64,000 nucleotides of DNA from Tretioscincus oriximinensis (lineage: Eukaryota; Chordata; Lepidosauria; Squamata; Gymnophthalmidae), in the NCBI GenBank assembly GCA_022410635.1, contig JAJVDF010000134.1, forward strand, positions 265,084 to 329,083, written 5' to 3'. Below are positions 45,119 through 56,974 of the stretch, piece after piece (position 1 is the stretch's first letter; each line of letters starts with the position of its first letter). The notes under the pieces were generated by a model. That model made no database searches, had not been told where the DNA came from, and was given only the letters and a program-made list of their open reading frames with translations. Made by a program: the position numbers and the translations under genes.

Positions 45119-47041
45119 GAGTATTATTTCCCATAGCCTTCTGCCAGATCCATGGAATATAGCTTAGGATCTTTGTCATACCAAAAAGATGTTCTTTTTT
45201 GTTAAAACCAATCCACAGTTTTCTCAGCTCTATTTGCATATGCCTCCAAGGGAAAATTCAAGCTACTCAAGTATATGATAAAGGTATTTCTCTTTGCCTG
45301 TTTCTTTTCTTTTTAAAATGATCTGATACATAAATATTCAAGGCAAGGTACAAAGATAGTTTATGATTAAACTATGAACCAGTTTCTGCAATTTTGGATT
45401 TGAGATGCAGAATGACTAAGAGCTGAAGGATGACAGCTAAATAGCTGGAGGCAGTTTTAATATCTTTTATATTAGCACATTGTAGGAATGCTAGCCTTGT
45501 CCCAGATTTTTCAATTAGGGGAAAAATGAAGCAGGATGACTTGGACTTCTTGGACTTCAGTTTTGTTTCTTTTTCCTGGTACTCTTAAGTGCATCTATGC
45601 ATGCTGGTTATTTTCTTCCAAATTGGAAGCATTAAACATGCATACTTGGGGCACATTTTCATGGAATCTACTATTTTTCTACCTTAATTCTTCAAATTCT
45701 TCATTCATTCCACATGTTGCAACTTTTTATTAGTTTCTTTGTCATATACTTCTATCAAAAATCATGATTATTTTAGTTTGAGAATAATCTTAATTATGAC
45801 CCTTATAATTCCACAAGGAAGATTCCACTGGTATGTAATGAGGTGAAAAACTAAGCATAAAACAGTTCAGCTTTCACAGCTGAGCTCAATTTTAACAAAA
45901 TGAAACCATTTGCAATTATGAGATCCTGGTTTCACTGGACCACAAAATGATTACATTCAAAATGACCACAAAGGTTATACACTTTTTCTTTGTTTGCATA
46001 AAACCACTGGCAGAAGGCAGAACAGATGTATTTCCTTTCCACCCCTTTCCATCCATCAATACTAAGGATATAACTGGGCATTTCTGTATCCTGACACAAA
46101 ATTTTTCTTCCCTATATTGAGTAATGAAGGCAAGTTAAAAACCAGTCCCATATTTCATTTAAATTTTCAAAAAGGAAATGGCTCCTTAAGTTTAGAAAAG
46201 GAAACAATAGTTGTTACAGTTCTCTAGCCCAACTTAGGAAGAAATCTGGCAGATCCATTGCCACTTGCTAAACCATGCTATCCAAACCTCTTGTCTACCC
46301 AAAGGGTACCCATCATCATTCATATGGAGACATACACAGCCATCATGGGAATACTATATGTTTCACCAGAGTAATCTGGGAGGTGTTGGGTAATATCCAA
46401 ATCATCTGTAGAATACTAATGAGGTAGTTCCTGAGTCACATTTCATACAGCCATGAGACATTATTCCATATTATTATGTGAGTCTCTCTGCCTCATGCCC
46501 TTTATATTAAATCCCAGGCTCATTTCTCAAAGAAAAGGAAGACAAATATTTAGCACAAATTGTGAAAAAGTGCAAAATCAAACTGCAGCTATCTTTCTGA
46601 GGCTTAGGAGGTCAAAGTTAAATTTCCTTGAGGGCAGAAGATCGGCTGAGCCAGATAATCCTCTCTGCAGGCCAGACAATTTCTTTATGCAGGCACTTAT
46701 TAGGTGCGGGTTACAACTACATTAAAGGAATTTGCTGAAGTTTTTCTCACAGAACCAGAATCTTCCTTCTTTTCTTTATTTTTTCTACTATATACAGTGC
46801 TAAAATATTAGGCTTTTCCTCCATTGTTAAAAGCTTTCACTTGATAGGTTTGGAGTTCATGGTAGAAGAGTGTCCAGAGTTTGCTGTACTAGCATGTGGA
46901 CAGCTAAACTGTATTCTGAGATTCAGGCCTCATCCATTCGAAAGCTTTTTAAACCCATGGCAGTGCAATCATAGCAAAATTACTATTAAACTGCCAGACA
47001 TGCTAGTCAAAATTGAGCTATCATTTTCAGATCTGTCTAAT
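45119..47041. other. Unannotated sequence
   Basis: About 1.9 kb with no repeat or gene I recognise. Confidence 0.4.
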
Positions 47042-47215
47042 CAGGGCTTTTTTTGTGACGGAACGCGTCACACCTTTTATTTAGGTGGGGGGCGGGGGCG
47101 GGGGGGCGGAGTTAGCGGGGGGCGGCAGCAGCGGGGGGGCATGGGAATGAGCTGCGGCGGCCGCCTCCGCTCCCCCGCCCCCCCGCCCCCNGNCTAAATA
47201 AAAGGTGCCGGTACT
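47042..47215. mobile_element. Short GC-cored MITE, hAT-like end
   Basis: Begins CAGGGCTTTTTTTGTGACGG. CACCTTTTATTTAG (47071-47084) is the exact inverse of CTAAATAAAAGGTG (47194-47207), around a G-rich then C-rich core with two Ns (47191, 47193). The GGTGCCGGTAC following is shared, inverted, with the element at 49808-49905. CAGGG/CAGTG ends fit hAT-type MITEs. Confidence 0.55.
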
Positions 47216-48559
47216 GGTACAGACATATGTACCAATCAGACATATGGCCCAATGCAGAAAGGGCAACACACAATCACTTTGTTGCTTCTTGAGATTCTGC
47301 AGTTAGAAATAGGCATCGCCACAGGTGAGTGCAGCCCTTAAAGGTTTCCAGCACTATTTTTCCTTCATGTTAATATACTAATAGAATAACTTACTGAATC
47401 AACACTACTCAGAATTGTGAAAAATAATAAATAAAATGTGTAATATAAAGCAATCAAAGCAAAACAAACTAAGTATAACAAACTGTTCTTGCTTATCCTA
47501 CTCAGTAATCTGAATATATGAATCAAACATTTCTAAAATAATAATAATGCAGCTAACTGGAAGTGTATATTTTGCTATTTAAAATAAGCAAATAAGAAAT
47601 AATATCTAAAAGATGCTGACAGATTTTGATCTGCCTCTTAGCTTCTGTTTTGATTTTCAGACTTCTTTGTAAATGCATGTCTGCTTAATGAGGCTGGGTA
47701 CTTCTGCTCCCTCCTCCACCACGTTTTTAAAACTTTTTTCCAGACTCAGAAATGTGGTTTTTCAAATTACCAATTTATATTGCATATGTATTTTTCCATT
47801 TATGTTTGTAGTTGTATTCATAGTGGAAATGTATTTTCATAGCATAGCTAATGTCTATTTATCGTACTCTTTCTCCTTTGGGCTCATTATTTGTTGATGA
47901 GATTTTATTTCTTTGTTGCCTGCATCTAGGCTTTTTAAAAGAGCCTTTTTCTAAAAATACACATTTAACAGCTCTTTCATTCTCTGTTGGAAGTAAATGC
48001 CTGAGGACATATCATATAAGGCACTCAGCTCCCATTTGGACCAACACATTTTTTTCCTAATGTATTATTTAGAATACTCAGTTTAGTGGTTGGCAATTAA
48101 TTTTAGATGTATGAATTTAAACCTCATAGATTGACCAGCAATTTTGTCATTATAGAAATCTCAGGATTTTTTTTTAAATAATTAAAACAATAGCTAAAGA
48201 AGGAGGGGGAGAGGAAGGGTAAAATCCAAACCTACTTCCAACTGTGTTTTGTCTTTACCTTAAGTTTCCATCTGTGGCACCATACGTGAGGTGCATATGT
48301 ACTAGTATTTCACCATAAAGATCTGAGATTCCACATTCCTATCATTGCTGCTTAAACAGATTCAAAATCACATATCATTGTAATTTTGTTGTTATATAGA
48401 CACTGATGGATTCTTTTATCATTTTGTTATTGAGCAGTAGAACATGCTAGTGCATCTGGAGATGTTTGAGATTTCAAATCTCATTAGAAATTTGAAATAT
48501 AGAAATACTGATTTTTCATACAGATGTCCAGCCCCATTTCCATATTAAAGTAGTAATAA
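47216..48559. other. Unannotated AT-rich sequence
   Basis: No recognised element; AATAAATAAATAAATACA simple sequence at 48557-48575. Confidence 0.4.
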
Positions 48560-48577
48560 TAAATAAATAAATACATG

Positions 48578-49260
48578 TATTTGTGATGGCACACCTGGGT
48601 TGGGTAGCTTTGGCGTCTGGTACCTATTTTCCTTTTAGATTAGAATCTCCAAACAAAATACTCTAGATGAACAATAAAGCTATGTAAACAGTTTTACTTA
48701 AAGAAAATAAATGAAGGGTTACTCCACCCCAGGGTCTAATAGAACAAAAAAAAACCCCAATACTTTATGAAATGTGTTTTCTTTCTTGCAATCCTCTTTC
48801 TAGGTAAATCTTTAGTTTTGTAGCGTTCTAGTCTCCTTTCAGGTAGAGCTTAAGGCTGGTCAGAAGCTCCAAGTGTCTCTTTGACTAGTTGGTAAGTTCT
48901 CTACAGTTTGCAGACTGTAAAGGTGTTGAAGTTCTGCAATTGCTGGAGAGAGTTATTAATCGTGCTACAGTTACCTGCAAAGGCCGAGAACACCAGACAA
49001 AATCACTAGACCTCGTCTCTGGGTCTCTGATGTAAAAGAATTGCTCAGCAAAGGGGGCCTTTTATAGAGGAAAATGGAACAATCCAACTAGCTAACCCCA
49101 AAGGGGGATTCTGAAGTCCTCCCCATAAGGTAATACAGAGGATAAGCTACACTACAGAACTGGGACAAACCAAGACTTCACATTATTCATAATGCCCTTT
49201 TCTCCAAAGGGCCTCACAAAAGAAAACATATACAATCAATATAACATACGACAAACTCAC
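48578..49260 (-). mobile_element. Possible LTR-like element, minus strand
   Basis: A minus-strand TATA-like CTATAAAAGGCCCCC (about 49055) and a compact, moderately GC-rich body with GGTACCAGACGCC at the far end suggest an LTR. No poly(A) signal in the right place, no defined ends and no target duplication seen. A faint likeness to family A (12115, 23335) near CTTTATTGTTC is not enough to assign it. Confidence 0.3.
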
Positions 49261-49659
49261 ATAAATATTTATCTCCCACCCAACCTACCAGATTCACTCT
49301 AAGGAATCAAAAGGTCATTCCACAACAACATTTTATAGTCGAATAGCTATCCCGTTTCTGATGCACCCTGGCACTGTTCATTTTACAGCACATCCTACAC
49401 ATTTTGAATCCTAGAGGGTTCTTTTTATTGCTGTCTCTATAGATATATTTACAAGTGGTTTACCAATTTCATTTATATATAAACTTTCATCCTCCAACAT
49501 GGTCCTATGCCAGGAACAGTGGTTCTCCTTTGCACTCCCTTCCAGTGTTGGATCTTTCACAGTAGCTGTCAATATCTTTTCAGTCTTCTTCATCAGCTCT
49601 GCTATGCCATTGCCCAGCAATTAGTCTTTCTCTGCCAGTCCTCCATGACAGTCTAACTG
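49261..49659. other. Unannotated sequence
   Basis: No recognised element. Confidence 0.4.
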
Positions 49660-49806
49660 AAGTGTATACAATCATGCATGGGATAAATAAGGTGAATAGA
49701 GAAAAAAAATACTAAATCACACAACACTAAGACCAGGGGTCACTATTTGAAGCTGATGGGCAGAAGAGTGTGGACAGACAAAGAAAGTATTTTTTTACCC
49801 AGAGCG
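49660..49806 (+). mobile_element. CR1 LINE fragment, truncated at the 3' side
   Basis: CATGCATGGGATAAATAAGG, GAATAGAGAAAAAAAATAC, then GATGGGCAGAAGAGTGTGGAC and GTATTTTTTTACCCAGAG align to the CR1 C-terminal region at 63780-63960 (inverse). It stops abruptly at a C tract where the next element begins. Confidence 0.75.
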
Positions 49807-49807
49807 G

Positions 49808-49905
49808 CCCCCCCCCCCCCCCCCCCCGCCCCCACCACCGCCACCGCCACCGCCACCGACGGCGTTAGTACTGGCACCTTTTTTTCTGGAAAAAAAGCAC
49901 TGAAT
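49808..49905. mobile_element. Poly-C / CCGCCA microsatellite and hAT-like MITE end
   Basis: A C run (about 49808-49828) and CCGCCACCGCCACCGCCACC lead into GTTAGTACTGGCACC, then TTTTTTTCTGGAAAAAAAGCACTG, the inverse of the CAGGGCTTTTTTT end at 47042. Probably a related MITE with a GC-rich core that also expands as a microsatellite. Confidence 0.55.
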
Positions 49906-50980
49906 GTAAGTAACCAAACTGTTTCACTGGGCTATTTTGACTAAGACTAGAGATATGCAAAAGTATTTCAAACTGTTTTTGGAATAGTTATTAAATGGTC
50001 CTGGTGTTTGCTTCAGAACTGAAAACATACTTAAAGCATAGGAGTTACTTGCCTTGAAAAAACTATTTGAAAATGTGTTTCCTTTGTTATGAGCTGTATT
50101 TGTGCCCTTCTTCCCACACAAGAATCACTTAGAAGCATAGGATAAATTGAAACTGGCTTTACTTTATCTGATTATTTAACACTATTTTTTACTTAATCAT
50201 TTGACAATATTTAAGACTTGAGTCTTAGATATGCAGACCTAAGAATTGATGTTTAACAACATACCTCACAAGTGTAAACAGCTAACAGACAACACAAGGA
50301 ACTCCCAGAAGTAATAACAAGAATAGAATATTATGCCCACTGGATGGAGACAGAGATAAACACAAGCAAAATTGGATGGCTTTTGGCAGCTACAAAAGTC
50401 TATAGAATTTCCATCTTATGTAAAGCCCTTTCCTGAAGCTGCTGGAGTCTGGCTGTGCCTCAGTGTAACTCATTGCATGAGCTTCCTCAGTTTCCCTAAT
50501 TAGCTTTTTCTGTGCTTGTTTCCCTTTTCTGTGAGCTGCAAATCTTGAATGTTAACCAGTTCCTCTCCTTTCTCAGCTATGGCCCTGGAAGAAGGTCCTG
50601 CCTCCAGTGCAGGGACCACTGGTAGGGTATCCCATCAGCAGCTCAGGTCCAAGAGTTTTCTGGATGAGGAAGGACATGACAATTTGAATACAACTAGTGT
50701 GACACATATAGAGAGCAAAATGTGAGGATAGTTAAAGATCAGTTCAGATAAGATGCTAATTGGAAATGTAGCATTTGATTATCAAAATAATAAAAAAACA
50801 AGCTTTGGATAAAGATTCTAGGAAGGGGCTCATATCACCTTAGATACGAATATGGGGAGGGAGGGGGGGTTGGAACATTGAAAAATTGCTATTTTGTGGT
50901 CCTGGGTGGTGGAGGGGCATGGTCAGATAGAGAGGTTGAGTCCTGGGCCCATGAGGTGGGTATAAGGTATGGCTATCACA
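49906..50980. other. Unannotated sequence
   Basis: No recognised gene or repeat. Confidence 0.4.
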
Positions 50981-51290
50981 GCAGGCACGGATAGCTCAGT
51001 TGCTTAGGAATTCGTCTCTCACCTGGGAGATTGGGTTTCGAAGCCCTGTGTTGGAAGTGGGGAGGGGTGAGCACCTTCCACTAGCCTGTAGCTCTAGCCA
51101 ACCCAGCTATTCGAAAGCATGAATTGCAAGAAATTGCAATTGACTGCAAGTAGATACATGGGAACCACCATAGCCTGGTGGGGAAGATAGAATGTGAGCC
51201 TTCGGGCAAAATATATCCTTGTAAGCCGCTTTGAGTCCCTTTGAAAGGTGAGAAAAGCGGGGTATAAGAACCAAGTTCTTCTTCTTCTAT
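50981..51290 (+). mobile_element. Full-length tRNA-derived SINE (TTC-tailed)
   Basis: Head with A box TAGCTCAGTTGCTTAGG (50992-51008) and B box GGGTTTCGAAGCC (51033-51045). The body runs through AGCCTGTAGCTCTAGCCAAC and ACCACCATAGCCTGGTGGGG, the LINE-like end is GTAAGCCGCTTTGAGTCCCT, then GCGGGGTATAAGAACC and (TTC)n. This is the reference copy for the SINE fragments at 24005, 30225, 33826 and 39603. Transcription would be by RNA polymerase III. Confidence 0.92.
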
Positions 51291-51339
51291 CATGTTATGT
51301 TACAAATGGCCCTTGGCAGAAAAAAGGTTCCCCATCTGT

Positions 51340-51605
51340 GTATTATTTATTTATTTATATTTATACCCCGCCCCATACCCAAAGGTCTCAGGGCGGCAAA
51401 CAACAAAAACAATACAAAATTCACACTAAAAACAACATAATACAATATCTAAAAGTCAGAAGAGAAACAACATTCGTTTAGCCAAAGGCCAGGTTGAAGA
51501 GGTGCGTCTTCAGAGATATAAAAGAATACAGTGATGATGACAGATCCACCCTGAGGGGAGACTATTCCATAGACTGGGGGCAGCCACCGAGAAGGCCCTA
51601 CTCTA
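51340..51605 (-). mobile_element. L2 LINE 3' end, copy 1
   Basis: TATTTATTTATTTATATTTATACCCC, CATACCCAAAGGTCTCAGGG, then GCCAAAGGCCAGGTTGAAGAG matches the 3' end of 43455-45118. Confidence 0.88.
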
Positions 51606-52200
51606 GTGTTATTAAAATAACGCTATCTGAAAAGTAGGGAAGAGAGGGCAGTTTTTTCAGCAAAAAGCCAGGCTAATGAAGTGTGCCTTCAAGTGTTTCT
51701 TGAACGCATACAGAGATGGTGGTTGATGCATCCCACAGGAGTGACTGTTCCACAGTCTGGGGCTCCCATGTAGAATACTCTATCCCAGGTTCCCACCCTC
51801 TTTGCAACTAAGAAGGGTGGTACAGTCAGGCGCGACTCCTCTGCAGATCTTAAGGCAGGTTGACATGGGAGAAGGTGTTCCTTTAAATATTTAAGGTTCA
51901 AGTTATGTAGAGCCATATAGATTACAGTTAATACCCTGAATTAAGCGTGATAGCAAATTGGGAGCCATTGCAGTTCTTCCAAGACCAGTGTGAAATACAA
52001 TAGCTGCTGCTTTCTGTACCAGGTGCAGCTTCAAAACTGTTTTCAATTGCAGCCTCATACAGAGTGTATTACAATAGTCCAATCTGGCAGTTACCAGAGC
52101 ATGGATTACTGTAGCCAAATCATTCCTGTCCAAAAGTGCCCATAACTGGTGAACCAGACATAGCTGGAGGTAGGCACTCCTAGTCACAAACTCCACCTAT
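51606..52200 (-). mobile_element. L2 LINE 3' region, copy 2, abutting copy 1
   Basis: 51640-51790 repeats the segment already present at 51480-51605 (AAAAAGCCAGGCTAATGAAG against GCCAAAGGCCAGGTTGAAGAG), so this is a second copy. The frame 52196-51903 gives 'VTRSAYLQLCLVHQLWALLD' and 'ALVTARLDYCNTLCMRLQL', the C-terminal part of L2 ORF2. Confidence 0.88.
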
Positions 52201-54606
52201 TTAGGTGTGTCTAATCTGTATTAGGCATGTCTTCTTCCCATGCTCTGCACTGCCTAAAAAAAAATGAGCCCGAGTTTGGCACAAATACAAAATTACAAAA
52301 AATTAATATAGATATTTAGTTAACTAGCTATACAAAGAACTAGAACTCAACCCTCTAAAAAACTTTGAAAAACACTGTTGCCTCCTCAAAGGTGATAACA
52401 AAATGGAGACACAACAACAGTATATGGCAGCATTCACACAGATGCGCTCCTACTATGGGCAAACCATAGACATGTTTAGGCTAAACTCAGAAAAACTGCA
52501 CATGTGTCGCTTTTGAGGGAGAGAGAACTCTGTTCTTGTGACATGTGGCTTTGCAAATGACTGTCACAAAAGCATTCCCCATGTGGATTATAGGGGAACT
52601 GCATGCACCATGTACAAAGGCACACAGCTTTCCTAGTGAGAACACAAGTAGCATGTATTTTAATCTCCATTATTTCAAGGAGGGATTATATTCATGAATT
52701 TAACACATGGAAGCCATAAAGCATGAGTTAGAAATTATTGGCTGAAAATAATTATTAGAACTGTCAATTTTTGTTAAGGTAATTTCACATTTGAAGCAGA
52801 ACAATTTATATGAAGACGATCACTTGGTGACTAAATGCATCCAACACTTAAGCACCTTATCAAAAACATTAATTAAGGAGTGACATGAATTTTTATAGAT
52901 TTTCACATGCTACAAAAACAGTTGATAGGCTGGTTTAGCATAATTTAAGAATGAAAACATCTTTTTTTAAACATGTTTTTAGCCTCATGGTTATCGTTCC
53001 CATATGTTCTTCTATCGGTCTAATCAGTTTCATTAAGAAGAGACTTCTAAAAACAGCACACATAGCAGGCAAATGATGTGACATGGCATTACCCTGAATG
53101 TGCAATCAAGGCTAAAACAGAGATCATCAAACTCCTCTTGGAGCCAAAACCTATCTGTTTTAATCAGTGATGCACAAGGGCATCTAGACTTGGACTCAGC
53201 TGTTAAATTGTTAATTAACTCCCTTCTGTGGAAAAGGTAATCAGTTCGATAACAAAAAAGACAGTCTGCTTACTCTAAAAATGCATGACCTACTTATTTT
53301 CTGGTGAAGATCATTATAGATTCCTGTGGTGGTAAATTAGATGTTCTCACAGAGAACTCCAGCCAGGGAAACCCAAGACATTTATTTACCAGAGGTTCAA
53401 TATTGTCACCAATAAATAGGCTGATGTTTTCTTTGATACAGAACTCTTGGCCACACACATCTCTGTTCTCTTACCATAAGATCTATATGTTTCTACATAG
53501 TAGGGTTGCCATTGATTTTTTTATCTAAATCTTCTCATATATCCATCTTCACTGTATCTTTGTTTAGCTAGTACTTAAGGAGCCTATTAACACCATTACA
53601 GGCAAAATGGTGACTTTACTGAAATAAAGGCCTATGTGGGGTTGGATAGAGCCAATGTGATATTTGGTGCAAGATACAGCAGATACCCACATATGCTATG
53701 CCTTCGTTTTCTTGCACTATGAAGTTGAAAGTTCTCATTTTGATCCTTTAGTTACAAAGTTTGCAAATAATGGCTAATAGTGTTATGTTTATGGATTACA
53801 ATTTTTATTGTAATGATAAAATCATCCCTAAAATCAAATAAAAATGTGGGTAATTGCAGAAAAAACAAAAAGAGATTTACCTAAGATGAGTATGACTCAA
53901 TAGTTTCAGGTCGGACCTATAAAACAGACTTGTTTATTGTGAGTCACAATATTTTTTTTTGCTTTGGGTTAGGGACATCTTTTTTGGTCTTAAATGCATT
54001 ACTCTGTTTTTAAAATGAAATATAGGCCTGATTTGGATACAACTTTATTCTGCTACAGGAAGTGGTCTAAAGTTCCTGATATCCACATGTCATTCCAAGT
54101 TAGCAGGAACTTTAGATAACCTTCTAGAACAGAATAAAGCCAAGTATAAATCAGATCTTATTTGCTTTACAGATGCTTATAAACAGAACTTAGCAATTTT
54201 TAAAGGGTGGGCACAAACCTTGTGATCCTTATCATGGTCACTGTAACAAGGAAGTCATCCAAACTCTGATGTACATGAAATATAACAAAGAAACTACAAA
54301 GGAAGGTTTGAAAGAGAAACAGCAGAACTTGAATACATTCACAAGTTCCAGGCCATCAACAAAGGACTTAACAGAGATAATGGTTTCCTGGCCAACTATA
54401 CATTTTTATGAAACCTGTTAAGTATTTGATTGTTTCTCTACCAGACATTGCCTCTTGTTGCCACAGGGACTTTTTCACATAAGAGGATTAGTTTCTGCTA
54501 TTTACCTGTTTTTCTAACCTGCAATTCATCACTTCACTAAAGTTGCATATGCTTTGTCTTCTCCCATACACAATTTCCTATAAATACTTGATCCTGACAT
54601 TAGTCC
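52201..54606. other. Unannotated sequence
   Basis: About 2.4 kb without a recognised gene or repeat. Confidence 0.4.
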
Positions 54607-55490
54607 CTCAGCATCTGAAGAAGTAGAGGTGTCTACTGTGGGAATCAGTCATATAGCAGATATTAATTGGCAATAATATATATTAATATAATATGAACTT
54701 GGATTGACCCTGTGAGCCAAAGTCAGGCCTGTTGGGAAATTTTGCAAAAAATCTCTGGTCAACCCAGCCTAGGAATTTACAGGAAGCACCTAATCACTTC
54801 TTCCTGCCCCCAAGGCATACCTATTCATGAAGCCTTGTCAGACTGAATAGATTAAATTGACACCTATTAAGGCAAAGGCACAATCTTTGTTTAACCAGGC
54901 TGTGCAACTGGGCTGACTGTTCAGCCTGATAGCAGCCAGGAGGTAAACTATTTAAGATCATTAATTCCACTTCTCCTCAAGGTGAGTCACTGGGTTCTAG
55001 TAATTAAGATAATGCAAAAGCAATTAAGTGGCTACTGAGGGTCCATCCTGTTTACCAACCTTATGCCATATTTGGAGTTCCTGACCAGGCTGCACCTCCT
55101 TGGGGAGGAGAGAAACACGTCACACAGGTGTCACCACCTGACCCACGTGGGGTCTGCCTACCGCTTTTTCATCATCATAATCCTAATGCACGCCTTCTGG
55201 TTTTGGGTCAATAAAGGATTGAACATGAGGGCATTCGAGAGGACCCGTGGACCTCCTGAAATTGCTTCTTGAGCCAAGTCGTGTTGCCCGTGTGATTCCT
55301 GTTACATGTGTCTACCTAATGCGGACCAAGCTGCCTTCTGATTTCCGTTAGGCATCGAATAACCTGGAAAGCGAATACCCGTTAGTCTATGAAAGCTTAT
55401 GCCAACCATTTTTCTCAAGTTAGTCTCAAAGTGCTGCTAGCTCCTTTGCTGGACTTTCTACTAGACTAACACAGCTATTTCTCTGAAAAT
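54607..55490 (+). repeat. Hammerhead-like short repeat split by a solo LTR
   Basis: Left part 54607-54636: CAGCATCTGAAGAAGTAGAG, GT, GTCTAC. Right part from 55385: GTCTATGAAAGCTTATGCCA, CAAGTTAGTCTCAAAGTGC, then the tail ACTAGACTAACACAGCTATT. The 748-bp LTR sits exactly inside stem II. Confidence 0.88.
54637..55384 (+). mobile_element. Solo LTR, family B, 748 bp, 6-bp target duplication
   Basis: Starts TGTGGGAATC and ends GAATACCCGTTA. Flanked by GTCTAC (54631-54636) and GTCTAT (55385-55390), a 6-bp duplication with one change. The host repeat is known from other copies, which fixes both edges. TATA-like TATTTAAG at 54949-54956, AATAAA at 55210-55215. Co-linear with the minus-strand copy at 56975-57701. 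No internal viral genes. A 6-bp duplication is seen in some retroviral groups, but TG...TA rather than TG...CA termini are unusual. Confidence 0.85.
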
Positions 55491-55756
55491 GAAATATAAG
55501 TGCATTTTGCAACAGGATATAAGTGTTAAATTGGTTATATTACCCTTTTGTTTATTTTGAATACAGATTCTGTTTTTGAATAGTAGGATATTCTGTTCAA
55601 ACGTGACCTTTTGGATGAAGCCAAAACCATTCTGACTTATCTCTATCAGAATTCCATTCATCTGTAGAATAATAATGGATGGATTGCTTTAAGAAAGGCT
55701 TAGTCAAATTCATGGAAAACAGATGTTTAAAAGACTTTTTAGAATCAGTCACTTGG
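55491..55756. other. Unannotated sequence
   Basis: Nothing recognised. Confidence 0.4.
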
Positions 55757-55852
55757 TTGCATCTGAAGAAGTAGGTTTAGTTTATGAAAGCTCATGCTAA
55801 TAACTTTTTGTTGTTAGTCTCTAAGGTGCTATAAGGTCCTCTTGCTAGAAAT
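55757..55852 (+). repeat. Hammerhead-like short repeat, diverged
   Basis: GCATCTGAAGAAGTAGG, then TTTATGAAAGCTCATGCTAA, GTTGTTAGTCTCTAAGGTGC. Here the base after stem III is T (GC-TCAT-GC-T-A), as a hammerhead requires, although stem II has decayed. Confidence 0.65.
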
Positions 55853-56974
55853 TCTAAATCTGATGCCTAAGTTCTGCCTCCAGGTTGGTGAAACAGGCAA
55901 AGTCTCTACAGGCCATTTGTAGAAGTCAAGAGCAAGTGAAGGTCATGTGTTTTTCTTCTGCTTGAGAATGCCCAGAAGCGAATGAATCAGTAGTTCGTAC
56001 ATCTTTTTTTTAACCCCTCACTTTTGTTTCTATTTTATTGTAATTTTTTACATTAGAATTATTTAGCTGTATCTTATGGTTACAACAGTACCATATTTAT
56101 TCAACAGGATGCCACTGTGTAAGACAGAATGTTGTGCTAGATGGAATATGGACTGGTGCTTATGATTATAGTAAAATAAACAAAACCATCCCACTTGCAA
56201 AATTTCTGTTCAGTTTATTGCTGCTAAAGGGATAGAGACTTAATCTACACCAGAAACTAGCAACTATATTGAATGTGTAAATCAGGCAGCAATCTTTTAA
56301 AATGGAATAGACGAGCACTTCATTATAGAGCTCTCTGAAAAAATGAAAATGCAAAAGGCATAGCTTCTCTAATCAGTGTTGCTGTGATGCAGAAAACTGC
56401 AAGAGCTTTTGTTGATCCCATTAATCAGTATGTGGGAAGTGTTGTGATATATCTGAATTACTACAACTATATCTCCTTAAGAGTAGATAACTAGGGGGGA
56501 AAGGACATCTCTCTTCAGTTCCGCACACTTCATCCCCACCAATGTCTGCTTTTTTAGCTGTGGTTTTTTGAACACAGTATTCTGTTTTACCTCTCAATTG
56601 TTTGTTAATTATGTATATTCCCTTTTTTTCTCTGCCCCTAGGTAAGTTCAACAGGTTTATATAGCTGATTATTGCCATGTAGTCTTCATTATTGCTGAAG
56701 GACAGGCAAATGATCATGAGGTCTAGACAGCATCATCTTCAGCATCAAGTAAACACTGTGAACATCATGCTTTAGAAGCTGATGGAACTTTCTAGTATTA
56801 CCACTGCTGGATCCCAATAAATCATGCATAATAATCATGCTATATATGGTGTGAAAAAAGCCTCATCTGAATTCACCCTAAAGCTGAGTTGAGATCTCAG
56901 AAAAATACCTAGGATAGGATTCCAGTTTGGGAAAGCATTCTTAAACTTATTTTGCTAGATTTCAAAGAATAAAG
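55853..56974. other. Unannotated sequence
   Basis: No recognised gene or repeat. Confidence 0.4.

Noticed and set aside
50981..51060. Possible tRNA gene
   Set aside because: A and B boxes are present, but the cloverleaf is not maintained and a SINE body with TTC tail follows; it is a SINE head.
55063..55272. Short open frame with a hydrophobic segment inside LTR family B
   Set aside because: Lies in the LTR around the poly(A) signal and is not preserved in the other copy.
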